Origin: CAYHVK01 sp964360255
Lineage (GTDB): Bacteria > Bdellovibrionota > Bdellovibrionia > Bdellovibrionales > UBA1609
Length of the DNA: 64,000 nt
Direction of reading: 5' to 3'
Assembly (NCBI GenBank): GCA_964360255.1
Contig: CAYHVK010000006.1
Coordinates: 62,001 to 126,000, forward strand
Under the pieces are notes generated by a model. It had not been told where the DNA came from. It did no database searches and saw nothing but the letters and a program-made list of their open reading frames with translations. Positions 50,626 through 60,356 of the stretch are shown here, piece after piece. A program made the position numbers and the translations under genes. Each line of letters opens with the position of its first letter. Within the stretch, counting starts at the first letter, position 1.

Positions 50626-53600
50626 TAAACTATTATTAAGAATTTTGGTACTGATGTTATTGGCTACACCTAGCCAATATCAGATGGCATTCGCCAAAGC
50701 TAAAACTGAAAAAGAATCCGGTCTAAAGGATTTAAAGTATAAGCAAGGCGATGAAAAAGGTAATGACATCAAAGCTCTTCAAACGGAGCTTTTGATTGCG
50801 TCGACTGAAGAGAAAGCCATCCAGCAAACTGAAAAGCTTATTAAGAAGTATAAAGGCAATATTTTAGAAGCTGATCTTCAGCTTCGTTTAGCGGAACTCT
50901 ATATGAGACGAGCTAAAACAGATCGTTTCTTAGAACTGCAAAGAAAATCAAACGACATGATTTCGCTCGCGCCAAAGACCATTCAAAATGCGCAAGCTAA
51001 AAAGCACGTCATCAAAGCTATCGGGATTTATGATTACCTTGAGAAGCGTTTCCCGTCTTACGAGCGTTTAGACCAAGCTATTTTTAATAATGCTTTTGCA
51101 AGCCAACAAATTGGCGAAGATAAAAAAGCCGAGAGATTGTTCGGTCGTCTGATTCATGATTTCCCGAGCTCAATGCTGATTCCGGATGCGCAATTGGCCG
51201 TTGGTGAAATGAAGTTTCAGCGTCGTGATTTTGCTGAAGCATTAAAGCACTTCCAGGCTATTAAAGCTTACCCAGATTCAATGGTGTATGCGTACGGGCT
51301 TTATAAGTCTTCATGGACTTACTATAATATGCGTGACACTTCGACGGCTCTTAAAGAACTCGAAGCGGTTGTGAAGTACGGTAAATTCGTACGCGAACAA
51401 GGTATCGATTCACGTCTCGATTTACGTAAAGAAGCTCTCAGCGATATGACTCTCTTTTATGAAGAGGTTTTGCCAGCTAAGAATGCGTTCAATTATTTCG
51501 AGAAGCAAGCGGGCGAAATCGATATTGCTCCGATTTTGATTAAGCTTTCTGAGCTTTATAAGCGCCATGCGCGCTTTGAAGACAACCGCATTTTACTCTC
51601 TGAATATATCAAGCGTCTTTCTACATCCGACTACTTACCAAAAGCTTATGTAGAACTTGCTGATTCAAATGATAAACTCAAGCGCCCTAAAGAAGTGATT
51701 CAGCTGATGACAGATCTGCAAAAAATGTGTGAGCCGGGCAGTCGTTGGGTGAAAGCTCAAACGGTTAAACCTGATAGCGCATTAATGGATCTTGTTGATG
51801 AAGATATGAAGGCGCCCTACACGGCTGATGGTATTTGCTATAAAGTCTTTAGAAAAACAACAGTTCTTTATGCTAATCGCTGGCTTAAAAACTGGCAGAA
51901 ATTCTCTGACCAAAAATCATCTGACGCCAGACTTCACGGTGATGGAGCCGAAGAGGCCTTCAAACTTCACTTATCAAAAGATGATAAGTCAGAGAACTCA
52001 AATAAAGCTCGCTACGTATTTGCCGATTTACTCTTTAAGCGCGAAAAATTCCGTGATGCGAGTGAAAACTACTCTATCACTGGCGCTCAAACGACGGATA
52101 AAACTCTTAGGCACGATGCTCGTTATTATGCGGTTGTGGCTTTAGAAAAAGCGACAAAAGACAAGTGGAACGACAAAGACGAAGCTCTTTATAAAAAGCT
52201 CGCTGGTGACTATCTTCGTGAGAGCGAAAAAGGTCCGTATGCTTTAGATATTCAGTTTAAAACCGCTCTTATCGCTTACGAAAAAGCTCGTTACGACGAA
52301 GCGGCGACCCAATTTAAAGTATTAGGTGAAAAGCACGCCACAGTTGATAAAGGTATAAAGTCACAAGATCTCTATCTTGATATCTTGAACCTTAAAAAAG
52401 ACTATGCTGGTTTACGTGATTACTCGTTTGCACTTCGCAATAGCACTAAAGATGCGGCTCGCAAAGAGAAGCTCACTAAAATCTACGAAGAGTCTTATTT
52501 CTTAATTGTTCAAGAACTTGAGAAAAAAGGTGGCGAGTCTGAAGCCATCGAGAAATACGAACAGTTTGCAGCGACGAACGGGCAGTCTCCGTTAGCTCAA
52601 AAGAGCTTATGGAACGCTATGCAGCTTCAATTTAAACTGGGCAACTTGGTTGGAGGCTCAAACGCTTCAATCAATTATTACAATAAATACCCTGAAACTA
52701 AAGAGGGCCGAGATGCCTTACTTAAAGCTGCAGAAACTTATGAGGCTTTAGGTCTATTAGATAAGGCGGCTGCAACGCTCATCTTATTAGCTAAGAGTGA
52801 TCTTGCAAACCAATCTAAATGGCGCTTAATGGCCGCTGATTATTATACAGTTCTTGGCGATTATAAATTGTCGAAGCCACTCTATGAAGAGCTCAAGTCA
52901 AAGCCAAATTCACAGGCGCGCTCTCTTGAGCAGCTTGAGTTTATCGCGAAGGCTGAGAATAATGTACCGGCGCGTGAGAAGCTTCTTCGTGAGATCTCAG
53001 CTCTTGGCATTCAGCCACAGGCCAGCTTAGCTCAGCTTTATTTTGTCGAGAAGGCCTATACAGCAAAAGACTTTGAATCTACATTCAATCTTTCTAAGAA
53101 GCTTGTCGGCTCAAACGATAAAGGCATTTCAAACTATGCAAAAGCTCGTGCTCGTCTCTTGCAAGCTCACGTACTTGATAAAGAATATCGTAATCAAAGC
53201 TTGAAGAGTCAGGTCGACCGAGTTCATATCGTTCTTCAGTTAAAAACTGAAAAACTCAGTAAGGCTCAGATTGCCTTCCAATCAGCCGCTAATATGGGCG
53301 ACCCAACGGTGACAGTTGATGCTTTAAATGCATTATCAGATTCATATTTTCATTACGTGCAAGCTGTAAAAGAAATGCCGATTCCAAAAGGTATTCCGCC
53401 TGAAGAAGAAGCGGTTTTCAGAGGCGAACTCGCTAAGATTTCATTACCAATGGAAGAAAAATCTATTGAAGCGAAAAGCTTGGCTTTAAAGCAAGCCATT
53501 CAAATGCAAGTGCGCGATGGTAGCATCGCTCGCTTAACATCTGAAATCGATCGCATGAACCAAACGGTTCGTATGGATACTCTCATCGAGTTCAATGGCC

Positions 53601-54421
53601 CAGAAAGCCTTCTCGCTGATGAAGACGGTTTCTATGGTAAATTACCTGTGATTTCTAAAGTGAACCCGCTTTCATGTCCATCAGGTGACAAGAACTGGAC
53701 GAAAGAAAATCTTCGCGGACTTATTGGTATCTTAAATAACTGTGAAACTTTAAAGAAAACTGATCGCGTAAATACAATCGCGAGACATTTATCAGTTGAG
53801 TTCTTAAAAGAGGGCTGGGGTCCATATTACCTCAGCTTAGCAGCGGCTAATAAAGGTCTATTACCACTTTCAATTTGGTATGCTGATCTTGGTTTGCGTC
53901 GTCAACCGAATTCAAGCTTACTCGCTTATCAAAAGGGTCGCATCCAGTGGATGCTGGGCGATTACAATGCGGCAATTAAATCGATCAAAGCGGCGAGCGA
54001 ATCAAATCCACGCTTCTTAGAAGCCCATTTGGCTCTCGGTCGTATTTACTATAGAGATGCAGATTTAAAGAGCGCTTCAGTACATTTTGATCAAGTTCTA
54101 AAAATTGACCCTACAAATGCTGTAGCACTTGTAGGTCTAGCCGAACTTCGTCGCAAGAAAGCAGATAACAAAGAGGCCCTTACTCTCTTAGAAAAGGCCG
54201 TCAGCAGTTCACCCCGCTCACTCGATTACAGACTTCGCCTCGCGGATCTCTATGAAGTTGAGCAGCGCTACGAAGAGGCTTTAACAGCTTACAAACGTAT
54301 TAAGAATTTAATTAAAGAGCAAAGAACTCCGGCACAGGATTCATTTGCCAATATCGATGAGAAAATCAAAATTCTTGAAACCCAAATTGCCAAGAATTCT
54401 GAGAAAAGGACTAGCAAATGA
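50615..54421 (+). CDS. Large exported TPR protein (GltD/GltI-like)
   Basis: 1268 residues, TTG start with GAGGA 6 bases upstream; signal peptide NKLLLRILVLMLLATPSQYQMAFA. Almost all of the chain is predicted TPR or SEL1-like helix pairs (ERLFGRLIHDFPSSMLIPDAQL is one early, AEALKHFQAIKAYPD another; the last four run from about 1105 to 1235: LLAYQKGRIQWMLGDYNAAI, FLEAHLALGRIYYRDADL, AVALVGLAELRRKKADN, LDYRLRLADLYEVEQRYEEA). It should be a long periplasmic scaffold. Large TPR proteins at this place occur in Myxococcus gliding loci. Overlaps the next gene by 4 bases. Confidence 0.78.
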   Translation: MQLNKLLLRILVLMLLATPSQYQMAFAKAKTEKESGLKDLKYKQGDEKGNDIKALQTELLIASTEEKAIQQTEKLIKKYKGNILEADLQLRLAELYMRRAKTDRFLELQRKSNDMISLAPKTIQNAQAKKHVIKAIGIYDYLEKRFPSYERLDQAIFNNAFASQQIGEDKKAERLFGRLIHDFPSSMLIPDAQLAVGEMKFQRRDFAEALKHFQAIKAYPDSMVYAYGLYKSSWTYYNMRDTSTALKELEAVVKYGKFVREQGIDSRLDLRKEALSDMTLFYEEVLPAKNAFNYFEKQAGEIDIAPILIKLSELYKRHARFEDNRILLSEYIKRLSTSDYLPKAYVELADSNDKLKRPKEVIQLMTDLQKMCEPGSRWVKAQTVKPDSALMDLVDEDMKAPYTADGICYKVFRKTTVLYANRWLKNWQKFSDQKSSDARLHGDGAEEAFKLHLSKDDKSENSNKARYVFADLLFKREKFRDASENYSITGAQTTDKTLRHDARYYAVVALEKATKDKWNDKDEALYKKLAGDYLRESEKGPYALDIQFKTALIAYEKARYDEAATQFKVLGEKHATVDKGIKSQDLYLDILNLKKDYAGLRDYSFALRNSTKDAARKEKLTKIYEESYFLIVQELEKKGGESEAIEKYEQFAATNGQSPLAQKSLWNAMQLQFKLGNLVGGSNASINYYNKYPETKEGRDALLKAAETYEALGLLDKAAATLILLAKSDLANQSKWRLMAADYYTVLGDYKLSKPLYEELKSKPNSQARSLEQLEFIAKAENNVPAREKLLREISALGIQPQASLAQLYFVEKAYTAKDFESTFNLSKKLVGSNDKGISNYAKARARLLQAHVLDKEYRNQSLKSQVDRVHIVLQLKTEKLSKAQIAFQSAANMGDPTVTVDALNALSDSYFHYVQAVKEMPIPKGIPPEEEAVFRGELAKISLPMEEKSIEAKSLALKQAIQMQVRDGSIARLTSEIDRMNQTVRMDTLIEFNGPESLLADEDGFYGKLPVISKVNPLSCPSGDKNWTKENLRGLIGILNNCETLKKTDRVNTIARHLSVEFLKEGWGPYYLSLAAANKGLLPLSIWYADLGLRRQPNSSLLAYQKGRIQWMLGDYNAAIKSIKAASESNPRFLEAHLALGRIYYRDADLKSASVHFDQVLKIDPTNAVALVGLAELRRKKADNKEALTLLEKAVSSSPRSLDYRLRLADLYEVEQRYEEALTAYKRIKNLIKEQRTPAQDSFANIDEKIKILETQIAKNSEKRTSK

Positions 54422-54672
54422 AATTATTAATTTTCGTTCTACTATCAGTCTTTGTTATGCGTAGCGCTTTTGCAGCTGAACCGGCGAAGAAGAATGTGCA
54501 GTATCGTAAAACGCAAGAAGTGAGTTTTGAAGCTTCAGATGTCGAAGGGGCGATCCGCACTCCGGATGGCGCTTACGTGAATCCGAAGAAGAGCGTTAAG
54601 TTCATGCCTTTATACAAAATTGATCAGCAATTCGACCGAGACATTAAAGATTCAGTGGAGTACTTAAAATGA
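54418..54672 (+). CDS. Small exported protein of the Glt-like operon
   Basis: 84 residues. Signal peptide KLLIFVLLSVFVMRSAFA; the mature 65 residues are soluble and charged (EPAKKNVQYRKTQEVSFEAS, then FMPLYKIDQQFDRDIKDSVEYLK). No Cys. The gene overlaps both neighbours by 4 bases (ATGA on each side), which implies translation coupled to the TPR and FHA/TonB-like proteins and a fixed stoichiometry in their complex. No family recognised. Confidence 0.7.
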   Translation: MKLLIFVLLSVFVMRSAFAAEPAKKNVQYRKTQEVSFEASDVEGAIRTPDGAYVNPKKSVKFMPLYKIDQQFDRDIKDSVEYLK

Positions 54673-56207
54673 ATTCAACAGCAAACAAGATTATGCAGCT
54701 TGAATTAGAGCATCACTACAAGAATAAGTTTTTGGGTCGCCACGCTATATCTCCGAAGGGAAATGTAATGGTTCTCGGCTCGTCGCCGACGGCCCACGTG
54801 CGTCTTTTAGGCTCTGATGTTGGCGAAGTTCACGCCTACCTCGAGTATGCTGATGGACAGTGGTATATTATCGATGCCGGCAGTGAAAAAGGCACGTGGG
54901 TGCAAAAACATCCCATCGTGCGCGAAATGATCGAATCAGAAATGACCGTGGCCATCGGTGGTCACCAATTGAAGTTCCATAAACGTGCAGTAGAGACCTC
55001 GCTTTTTAATGCTAAGAAACTTGAAAAAAGTGAACCTGTGACTAAGACAGGTACAACTCTCTATCACCAAATGATTATTAAAAAACACAATGTGACTTAT
55101 AAAACTGAACTCGCGCCGATGACTCAGTTCTTCACATTCGTCGTGGGCGATAAGGCTCATCAGTTTTCGCCTCCAAAAGGCGAGGGCGAAGTTTTAGAAA
55201 ATAAAATCGGTGATTTTACGTTTATTCAACGTTTAGTGCGCTCGAATACCGCTGAAATGACAGTTGGTAACTATGTCCACGAACTTATGCACAGTGATGT
55301 GCGTCGTCCGCTGATTACGGCGATTGGTTTTATGACTTTAGCTCTTGTTGTTTTCTTAGCTATGCCATCAAAGCCTCAAGAAGAGCTTGTGACTCCTGAA
55401 CTCGATCAGAACAAGTTCACTCGTATGATTTTAGATGCAAAATTAATGAAGCAAAAGCGCACTGAAGCTCGCGAGCGTCAGAAGCAGCTAGAGCGTGCAC
55501 CATCAAGTGGTCAGGGTGTAGCTTCGACGGAAAAAACTCCTTCAATGACGACTCCGACTCCTACAAAAGGAGCCACTCCGAAAGTGATCTCGAAACTTAA
55601 GACTCAGGGTCTCACGGCGCTTTTAAGTAAAATCTCAAGTCGTGCAACGGCTTCGGGTTTGAAAATCAATTCGCAAGGTGTGACAGCTGATTCGCAACAA
55701 GGTCTCGGCCGTGCGACGGCGGTGGCCGCAGTAGGTAGTCTTCAAGGTGTTGGCGGTAAAGCTGGCGCTGAAGGCACGCATCGTATTGGCGGCATCGGCA
55801 CGATCGGCAAAGGCGGCGGCACTTCAATGGTGGCGGGCGTTGGCGGTTTAGCAATTGGTGCAGCCGGTAGCGCATCAGTGGGCGTGCTTGAAGAAGAAAC
55901 TGAAATCGAAGGCGGTCTTGATAAAGACGTGATCGCACGCGTGATTCAATCACAGCTCGGTGAAATTCGTTATTGTTACGAGCGCCAGCTCAGTGCTGAG
56001 CCAGAGCTATACGGTAAAGTTATTTTGCGTTTCTCGATTGATGCCAACGGCATCGTGAACTCGCAAAAAATTGGTTTAACGACATTAAAAAGCGCCATGG
56101 TTGAGGGATGTATTCTGCGGCGTGTGACGAACTGGAAGTTTCCAAAGCCGAAAGGCGGAACAACCGTGCTCGTCTCATATCCGTTTTTATTTAAGAGTAC
56201 TAACTAA
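54669..56207 (+). CDS. FHA-like / TM / TonB-C (AgmX-PglI C-terminal) envelope-spanning protein (GltG-like)
   Basis: 512 residues. The N-terminal FHA-like domain (about 25-90) lacks the phosphate-binding Arg (GSSPT instead of GR) and Ser (GEVH), so phosphopeptide binding may be lost. TM helix at about 213-232 (TAIGFMTLALVVFLAMP). A long basic linker and a Gly/Ala-rich periplasmic stretch (about 330-410) lead to the AgmX/PglI C-terminal domain at about 418-510 (VIQSQLGEIRYCYERQL, GKVILRFSIDANGIVNS, VEGCILRRVTNWKFPKPKGG), a TonB-like fold that pushes on outer-membrane partners. This is the key clue to a Glt/Agl-type machine. Confidence 0.85.
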   Translation: MNSTANKIMQLELEHHYKNKFLGRHAISPKGNVMVLGSSPTAHVRLLGSDVGEVHAYLEYADGQWYIIDAGSEKGTWVQKHPIVREMIESEMTVAIGGHQLKFHKRAVETSLFNAKKLEKSEPVTKTGTTLYHQMIIKKHNVTYKTELAPMTQFFTFVVGDKAHQFSPPKGEGEVLENKIGDFTFIQRLVRSNTAEMTVGNYVHELMHSDVRRPLITAIGFMTLALVVFLAMPSKPQEELVTPELDQNKFTRMILDAKLMKQKRTEARERQKQLERAPSSGQGVASTEKTPSMTTPTPTKGATPKVISKLKTQGLTALLSKISSRATASGLKINSQGVTADSQQGLGRATAVAAVGSLQGVGGKAGAEGTHRIGGIGTIGKGGGTSMVAGVGGLAIGAAGSASVGVLEEETEIEGGLDKDVIARVIQSQLGEIRYCYERQLSAEPELYGKVILRFSIDANGIVNSQKIGLTTLKSAMVEGCILRRVTNWKFPKPKGGTTVLVSYPFLFKSTN

Positions 56208-56218
56208 GGGAGGGGACT

Positions 56219-57082
56219 ATGCGTCTTCTTAACAGAACCTCGATCGTAGCAGCATTGGTGTTGTTTGTAGCCACTTCTGGCTTCGCGCAATCGAAACAAT
56301 ATCAGAGAAAAAAACCAGCTGAGGCTCCAGCCGCCGCAGCACCAGGTGCACCTGCAACTGCTCCATCGAAAGATGGCAAAGCGGCCCCAGCCGCGAAAGC
56401 CACTCCTGAAGTGCCAGCTCAGCCAACTGGCGACAAGCTTGATATTTCAGAACTTGAGCAAAAATACTGGGCACCGAAAGATACAGATTTTAGCGTGGTT
56501 CAAAACAGAACCTACACTAAAGCCGGTAAACTTGCGGCCAGCTTTATGTATGGCCCTATCGTGAACGACACGTTCAGCTCGGGTATGAACGCCGGCTTAC
56601 TTTTGAACTATTATAAGGATGAGCGTTTTGGTTTCCAGGCGCATTACATCTCTTCTGATCTTTCAAACAGTGATGCGACTAAAAAGTTCTTTAAACTCTC
56701 GGGCGGTGCAACAGCGCCGGATTTCAACAGAGTTAAAGACTATTACGGTCTTGGTTTCAACTTTGTTCCGTTCTACGCGAAAATGAGTGTGATGGGGCAA
56801 AAAATTATCTATTTCGATATGCAAATCACACCAACAATTGGCATGACGAAGTATGAGCAACAACAAGAAAACGGCGGAGGCAAAAGCGAGAACAGCTTCT
56901 CTTACGGTCTTGATGTGACTCAGTACTTCTTCTTCTCAAAAAGCTTAGCCGTCAGATTCGATTTACAGAATCGTTGGTATAAACAAGACGTTGTGGCCTA
57001 CAAATCACCATTCGCAAAAGTGCGCTCTGGTGAGACTGAGAACACAACTATGTTCTTGTTCGGTTTAACGTACTTTCACTAA
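56219..57082 (+). CDS. Outer-membrane beta-barrel protein of the Glt-like operon
   Basis: 287 residues. Signal peptide LLNRTSIVAALVLFVATSGFA; a Pro/Ala-rich linker (APAAAAPGAPATAP); then about 180 residues of strands (KLAASFMYGPIVNDTF, NAGLLLNYYKDERFGFQAHY, YYGLGFNFVPFYAKMS, KIIYFDMQITPTIGMTKYEQ, FFFSKSLAVRFDLQNRWY) ending FLFGLTYFH. It resembles the C-terminal barrel domain of the myxobacterial OMP family that occurs with gliding genes. It should be the outer-membrane partner for the TonB-like arm encoded 12 bases upstream. Confidence 0.8.
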   Translation: MRLLNRTSIVAALVLFVATSGFAQSKQYQRKKPAEAPAAAAPGAPATAPSKDGKAAPAAKATPEVPAQPTGDKLDISELEQKYWAPKDTDFSVVQNRTYTKAGKLAASFMYGPIVNDTFSSGMNAGLLLNYYKDERFGFQAHYISSDLSNSDATKKFFKLSGGATAPDFNRVKDYYGLGFNFVPFYAKMSVMGQKIIYFDMQITPTIGMTKYEQQQENGGGKSENSFSYGLDVTQYFFFSKSLAVRFDLQNRWYKQDVVAYKSPFAKVRSGETENTTMFLFGLTYFH

Positions 57083-57096
57083 TTAGGGGATACCTT

Positions 57097-59544
57097 GTGA
57101 AAAAGTTTAATTTATCAGCACTCAGTCTTCTACTGGTTCTGGCATTTAGCCAGCCAGCAGCGGCTGCCGGTTGGGATTGGGAGTCTTTGAAAAAAGCCGC
57201 TTCTGAAGCTACTGCCGAAGCTGAAAAGAAAGTCGAAGAACTTGTCAGTTTAGCTCGTGCAAAATGGGCTGAATGGAATAGCGGTGGTGCAAATCCAGCT
57301 GAACAACAACGCAAAACTGCGTCGGATTCGGCTCCAGTGCCTGCTGCTGAAAAAGTGGCGCCAATTATTCCAGCTGCTGGCGAAACTGTGAATGTCACAA
57401 CACAAAAAGATCGCGCCGATTTTGAACGCTTAATTGAAGCTTCAAAAAAATCTGTGGCTGAGAAATCAGCTGTACAGGTGAGTGTGCCTGGTCGTGCGGC
57501 TGACAAAAGCCTGTTAACCACAAAATCGGGAGTACCAAAGTTTGATCTCACACGCTCAAAAATCGCTGTCGAAAAGATTCCACGTCTTGATGTGGGTTTA
57601 GAGAAAAGCATTTCTAAGAATGATCTGATTTCCACTGATATTATAGTGGGCTTTAATCCGCTTGAAAAAGCAAAAGCGCTTTCATCACCAGGTTTCATCA
57701 GTAAATCTGAGCTGAATAAAGCTCTTAAGATGAAAATCACAAAAGTTGATAAATGGATGGGGCCAGACCGTGAAAAGTTAGGTATCGGCGAAATCGTAAC
57801 TCAAGAAAAAGTAGATAAAGTGAATGTGGATATGAATCCACTTAAGACTTTAGATGCTGAGAAGCCATTAGCTAAAGTGACAGAGAATGATTTGAAAATG
57901 CTCGGTGCTTTACAAGTGAATAAAAAAGGTGATCGTTGCCATATCGTCAGCGGCCTTTTTCATGATCTTTCAAAAGATCCGGCACACATCGAAGAAGCCA
58001 ACTTTAACCTCGGTCTATGCGCTCACAACATGGGCCTTCATTCAGAGGCGGTTCAGCGACTTCTTAAAGTGGTGAAAACAGAAAATCCTGAATACACTCC
58101 AGATGCGATTGCCAGCTTAGTTGAAGATCTTCCTCGTGAGTTTGACACTCAAGTGGCTTCGGCAATTAAGGCTGTGAATAATAAGTCGTTGATTCCTGAA
58201 AAAGCAAAAGACCATATGAATTACATTTTGGCTCGTGCGGCTCATAAAAAGTCGAATTACCAAGAGGCTATGGCTTCAGCTGAAAAGGTGAGCGCGAAGA
58301 GTACGCTCTATCCGAATGCTCGTTATCTCTATGCTATTGCACTTTACGGAACAAAAAAGAACCGTGAAGCACAAAAAGCATTAGCGGAGCTTAAAGATTG
58401 GATGGCGAAGAACGGTAAATCAGATCGCAATCTCGAAACACTTATCACTATTAATACAGCTCGCATGATGTTCGTTGAAAAACGTTATCAAGCGGCACAT
58501 GAACAATATATGAAAGTGCCGAAAGACCATCCTCTATGGGTACCAGGACTTGTTGAGCAAGGCTGGACACAACTCAATGTAGATGATGCCCCGGGCGCGA
58601 TTGGTAATATGTATTCACTCCACTCGCCTTATTTCAAATCGATCTTTATGCCAGATTCATGGATCGTTCGTACGATTGGATACATCGACATCTGTCAGTA
58701 CGGTGACGCTTATAGAACGCTCACGAAACTCGAGCAGCTTCATCACAGTCATTTAACGAGCGTGAATAATTACAGCGCGAAGTTCACGAAGCCAGATCAA
58801 TACTACAATACAGTGAGAAACTATATTCGTGGTAAGAGCGATCAAGGTGTGGATGGTTTGCCAGCGCAAATCATTCGCGAAGTGGCTCGTCAGCGTGGTT
58901 TCTTAAATGCGCAAGATTCTTTAAACGATAAAGAAGACGAAATAGCACAATACGGTTTCATTCAAGGTTTAATCGCGAAAGATAAAGCGGCTCTTCAAGG
59001 CCGTATTGCAGCGACGAAACAGCGTATTACTAAGCTCAATGAAGATCTCAAGAAGGCTGAAACTATGCCGGCATTAGTGAAGTTCATCAATGAGTGGCAA
59101 GCCAATAAGCGCAGTGAGACAGCAACTCTTAAGAATTACGAATTCCAACTCTCTGTTTACGAACAGGGTCGTCAAGGTTTCGTAGGTCTTAAAAAAGAAG
59201 CGAATTCAAGACTTGGTAGTGAAAAAGCTAAGCTTCGCACAGAAGCAGGCCGAGAACTTATTGGTCACCTTAAAGATCTTAAAGTAAAACTCGCTCGCAC
59301 CTTAGAAAGTAACGAATTCTTACGCTATGAAATTTTCGCTGGTTCTGGTGAAAATATTCGTTATCAAGTGGCTGGCGGCGGTACGACTCCAGGACAGCGT
59401 ATTCCTGCGAACGTGAAACCACAGAAGATCTTGAACTGGGAGTTTGACGGTGAATATTGGGAAGACGAAATCGGTTCATACCGCTCGACTCTTCGTAACA
59501 ACTGCCCGAAAAACCCACGTGCACAAGCGAGTGTAGGAAATTAG
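57097..59544 (+). CDS. Exported TPR / coiled-coil protein of the Glt-like operon
   Basis: 815 residues, GTG start after AGGGGAT. Signal peptide KKFNLSALSLLLVLAFSQPAAA. Residues 25-280 are Ala/Lys/Glu-rich linker; 285-510 hold TPR-like helices (EANFNLGLCAHNMGLHSEAVQRLL, YPNARYLYAIALYGTKKNREAQ, LWVPGLVEQGWTQLNVDDAPGAI is one long unit); 610-720 is a coiled coil (RIAATKQRITKLNEDLKKA). The C-terminal 60 residues (YRSTLRNNCPKNPRAQASVGN region) are small and charged. Periplasmic, probably a GltE/GltD-like scaffold. Confidence 0.75.
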   Translation: MKKFNLSALSLLLVLAFSQPAAAAGWDWESLKKAASEATAEAEKKVEELVSLARAKWAEWNSGGANPAEQQRKTASDSAPVPAAEKVAPIIPAAGETVNVTTQKDRADFERLIEASKKSVAEKSAVQVSVPGRAADKSLLTTKSGVPKFDLTRSKIAVEKIPRLDVGLEKSISKNDLISTDIIVGFNPLEKAKALSSPGFISKSELNKALKMKITKVDKWMGPDREKLGIGEIVTQEKVDKVNVDMNPLKTLDAEKPLAKVTENDLKMLGALQVNKKGDRCHIVSGLFHDLSKDPAHIEEANFNLGLCAHNMGLHSEAVQRLLKVVKTENPEYTPDAIASLVEDLPREFDTQVASAIKAVNNKSLIPEKAKDHMNYILARAAHKKSNYQEAMASAEKVSAKSTLYPNARYLYAIALYGTKKNREAQKALAELKDWMAKNGKSDRNLETLITINTARMMFVEKRYQAAHEQYMKVPKDHPLWVPGLVEQGWTQLNVDDAPGAIGNMYSLHSPYFKSIFMPDSWIVRTIGYIDICQYGDAYRTLTKLEQLHHSHLTSVNNYSAKFTKPDQYYNTVRNYIRGKSDQGVDGLPAQIIREVARQRGFLNAQDSLNDKEDEIAQYGFIQGLIAKDKAALQGRIAATKQRITKLNEDLKKAETMPALVKFINEWQANKRSETATLKNYEFQLSVYEQGRQGFVGLKKEANSRLGSEKAKLRTEAGRELIGHLKDLKVKLARTLESNEFLRYEIFAGSGENIRYQVAGGGTTPGQRIPANVKPQKILNWEFDGEYWEDEIGSYRSTLRNNCPKNPRAQASVGN

Positions 59545-59583
59545 TAGTATTTAAATTATTTTTTAAAACATATTGGAGAATTT

Positions 59584-60240
59584 ATGAAAAACATTAAAAC
59601 AAACCAAGCCAAGTCGCTTCTTACCGGTGCTATCTTCGTACTTAGTACGACAGCAGCCGTCGCTAAAACTGACGTGAATGCTCAAATCGAAAAGTTAAAG
59701 AGCAACGCTGAAAACAGTGAAGCGAACTATGAGCAGTATAAGACGAACATGGATATCGTGAATAAAAACATCGAGCAAGCTGATCTGGCTCTTAAAGAAG
59801 TTCGAAAAATGAAAACGAATCTCGTTAAGAACACTCAGAACGTCGATAAGAACAAGCTCGCGCTACAAAAGATCGAGCAGGATATCGGCGCTTTAAAAGT
59901 AAAAGAGCAAGAGAAGATCACAGCTGAAGATAAGCAAATCGCGGAAGTGAAAGCCATACTCGAGAAGCTTGAGAACAATAAGCGCCTTCGCCAGTCGAAT
60001 GTGATGGCTTACGATCTTAAAATCGCAGAGATTAAAAAAGAACGCGCAGACTGGGACACACAAGTTCAGCAAATGGCTTCACTCCAGAAGCAATTAGAAG
60101 ATAAAGAGAAAAAAGCGGGTGAAGAGAAGTCATCTTGGACAGCTAAACGTAAAGACTACGAAGCTGAAACGAAGAAGTGGCAGACTCAGGCTCAGAATTC
60201 TCGAGACACATTCAACAAACATAAGAAGTTAAACGACTAG
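59584..60240 (+). CDS. Exported coiled-coil protein, last gene of the Glt-like operon
   Basis: 218 residues, ATG after TTGGAGAA. Signal peptide region TNQAKSLLTGAIFVLSTTAAVA. The rest is an unbroken heptad-rich helix with high Lys/Glu/Gln content (DVNAQIEKLKSNAENSEANYE, KMKTNLVKNTQNVDKNKLAL, LEKLENNKRLRQSNVMAYDL, KKERADWDTQVQQMASLQ), much like OmpH/Skp or small envelope coiled-coil proteins. It could act as a rod or a spacer in the periplasm. A strong terminator follows. Confidence 0.78.
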   Translation: MKNIKTNQAKSLLTGAIFVLSTTAAVAKTDVNAQIEKLKSNAENSEANYEQYKTNMDIVNKNIEQADLALKEVRKMKTNLVKNTQNVDKNKLALQKIEQDIGALKVKEQEKITAEDKQIAEVKAILEKLENNKRLRQSNVMAYDLKIAEIKKERADWDTQVQQMASLQKQLEDKEKKAGEEKSSWTAKRKDYEAETKKWQTQAQNSRDTFNKHKKLND

Positions 60241-60282
60241 GTACGGGATACCTTATAACGCGTCCGAGAAATTTTTCCGGAC

Positions 60283-60314
60283 AAAAAAGCCGCTTTTTCT
60301 AAGGCGGCTTTTTT
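60283..60314. terminator. Rho-independent terminator, bidirectional
   Basis: AAAAAAGCCGC and GCGGCTTTTTT are complementary over 11 bases around a 10-base loop, with T-run on the plus strand and A-run giving T-run on the minus strand. It ends the Glt-like operon (plus) and the convergent ABC exporter operon (minus). Confidence 0.9.
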
Positions 60315-60356
60315 ATTGCTAACTTGTCGGTGCTAGCTAAAAGTGATAATTGGCAG

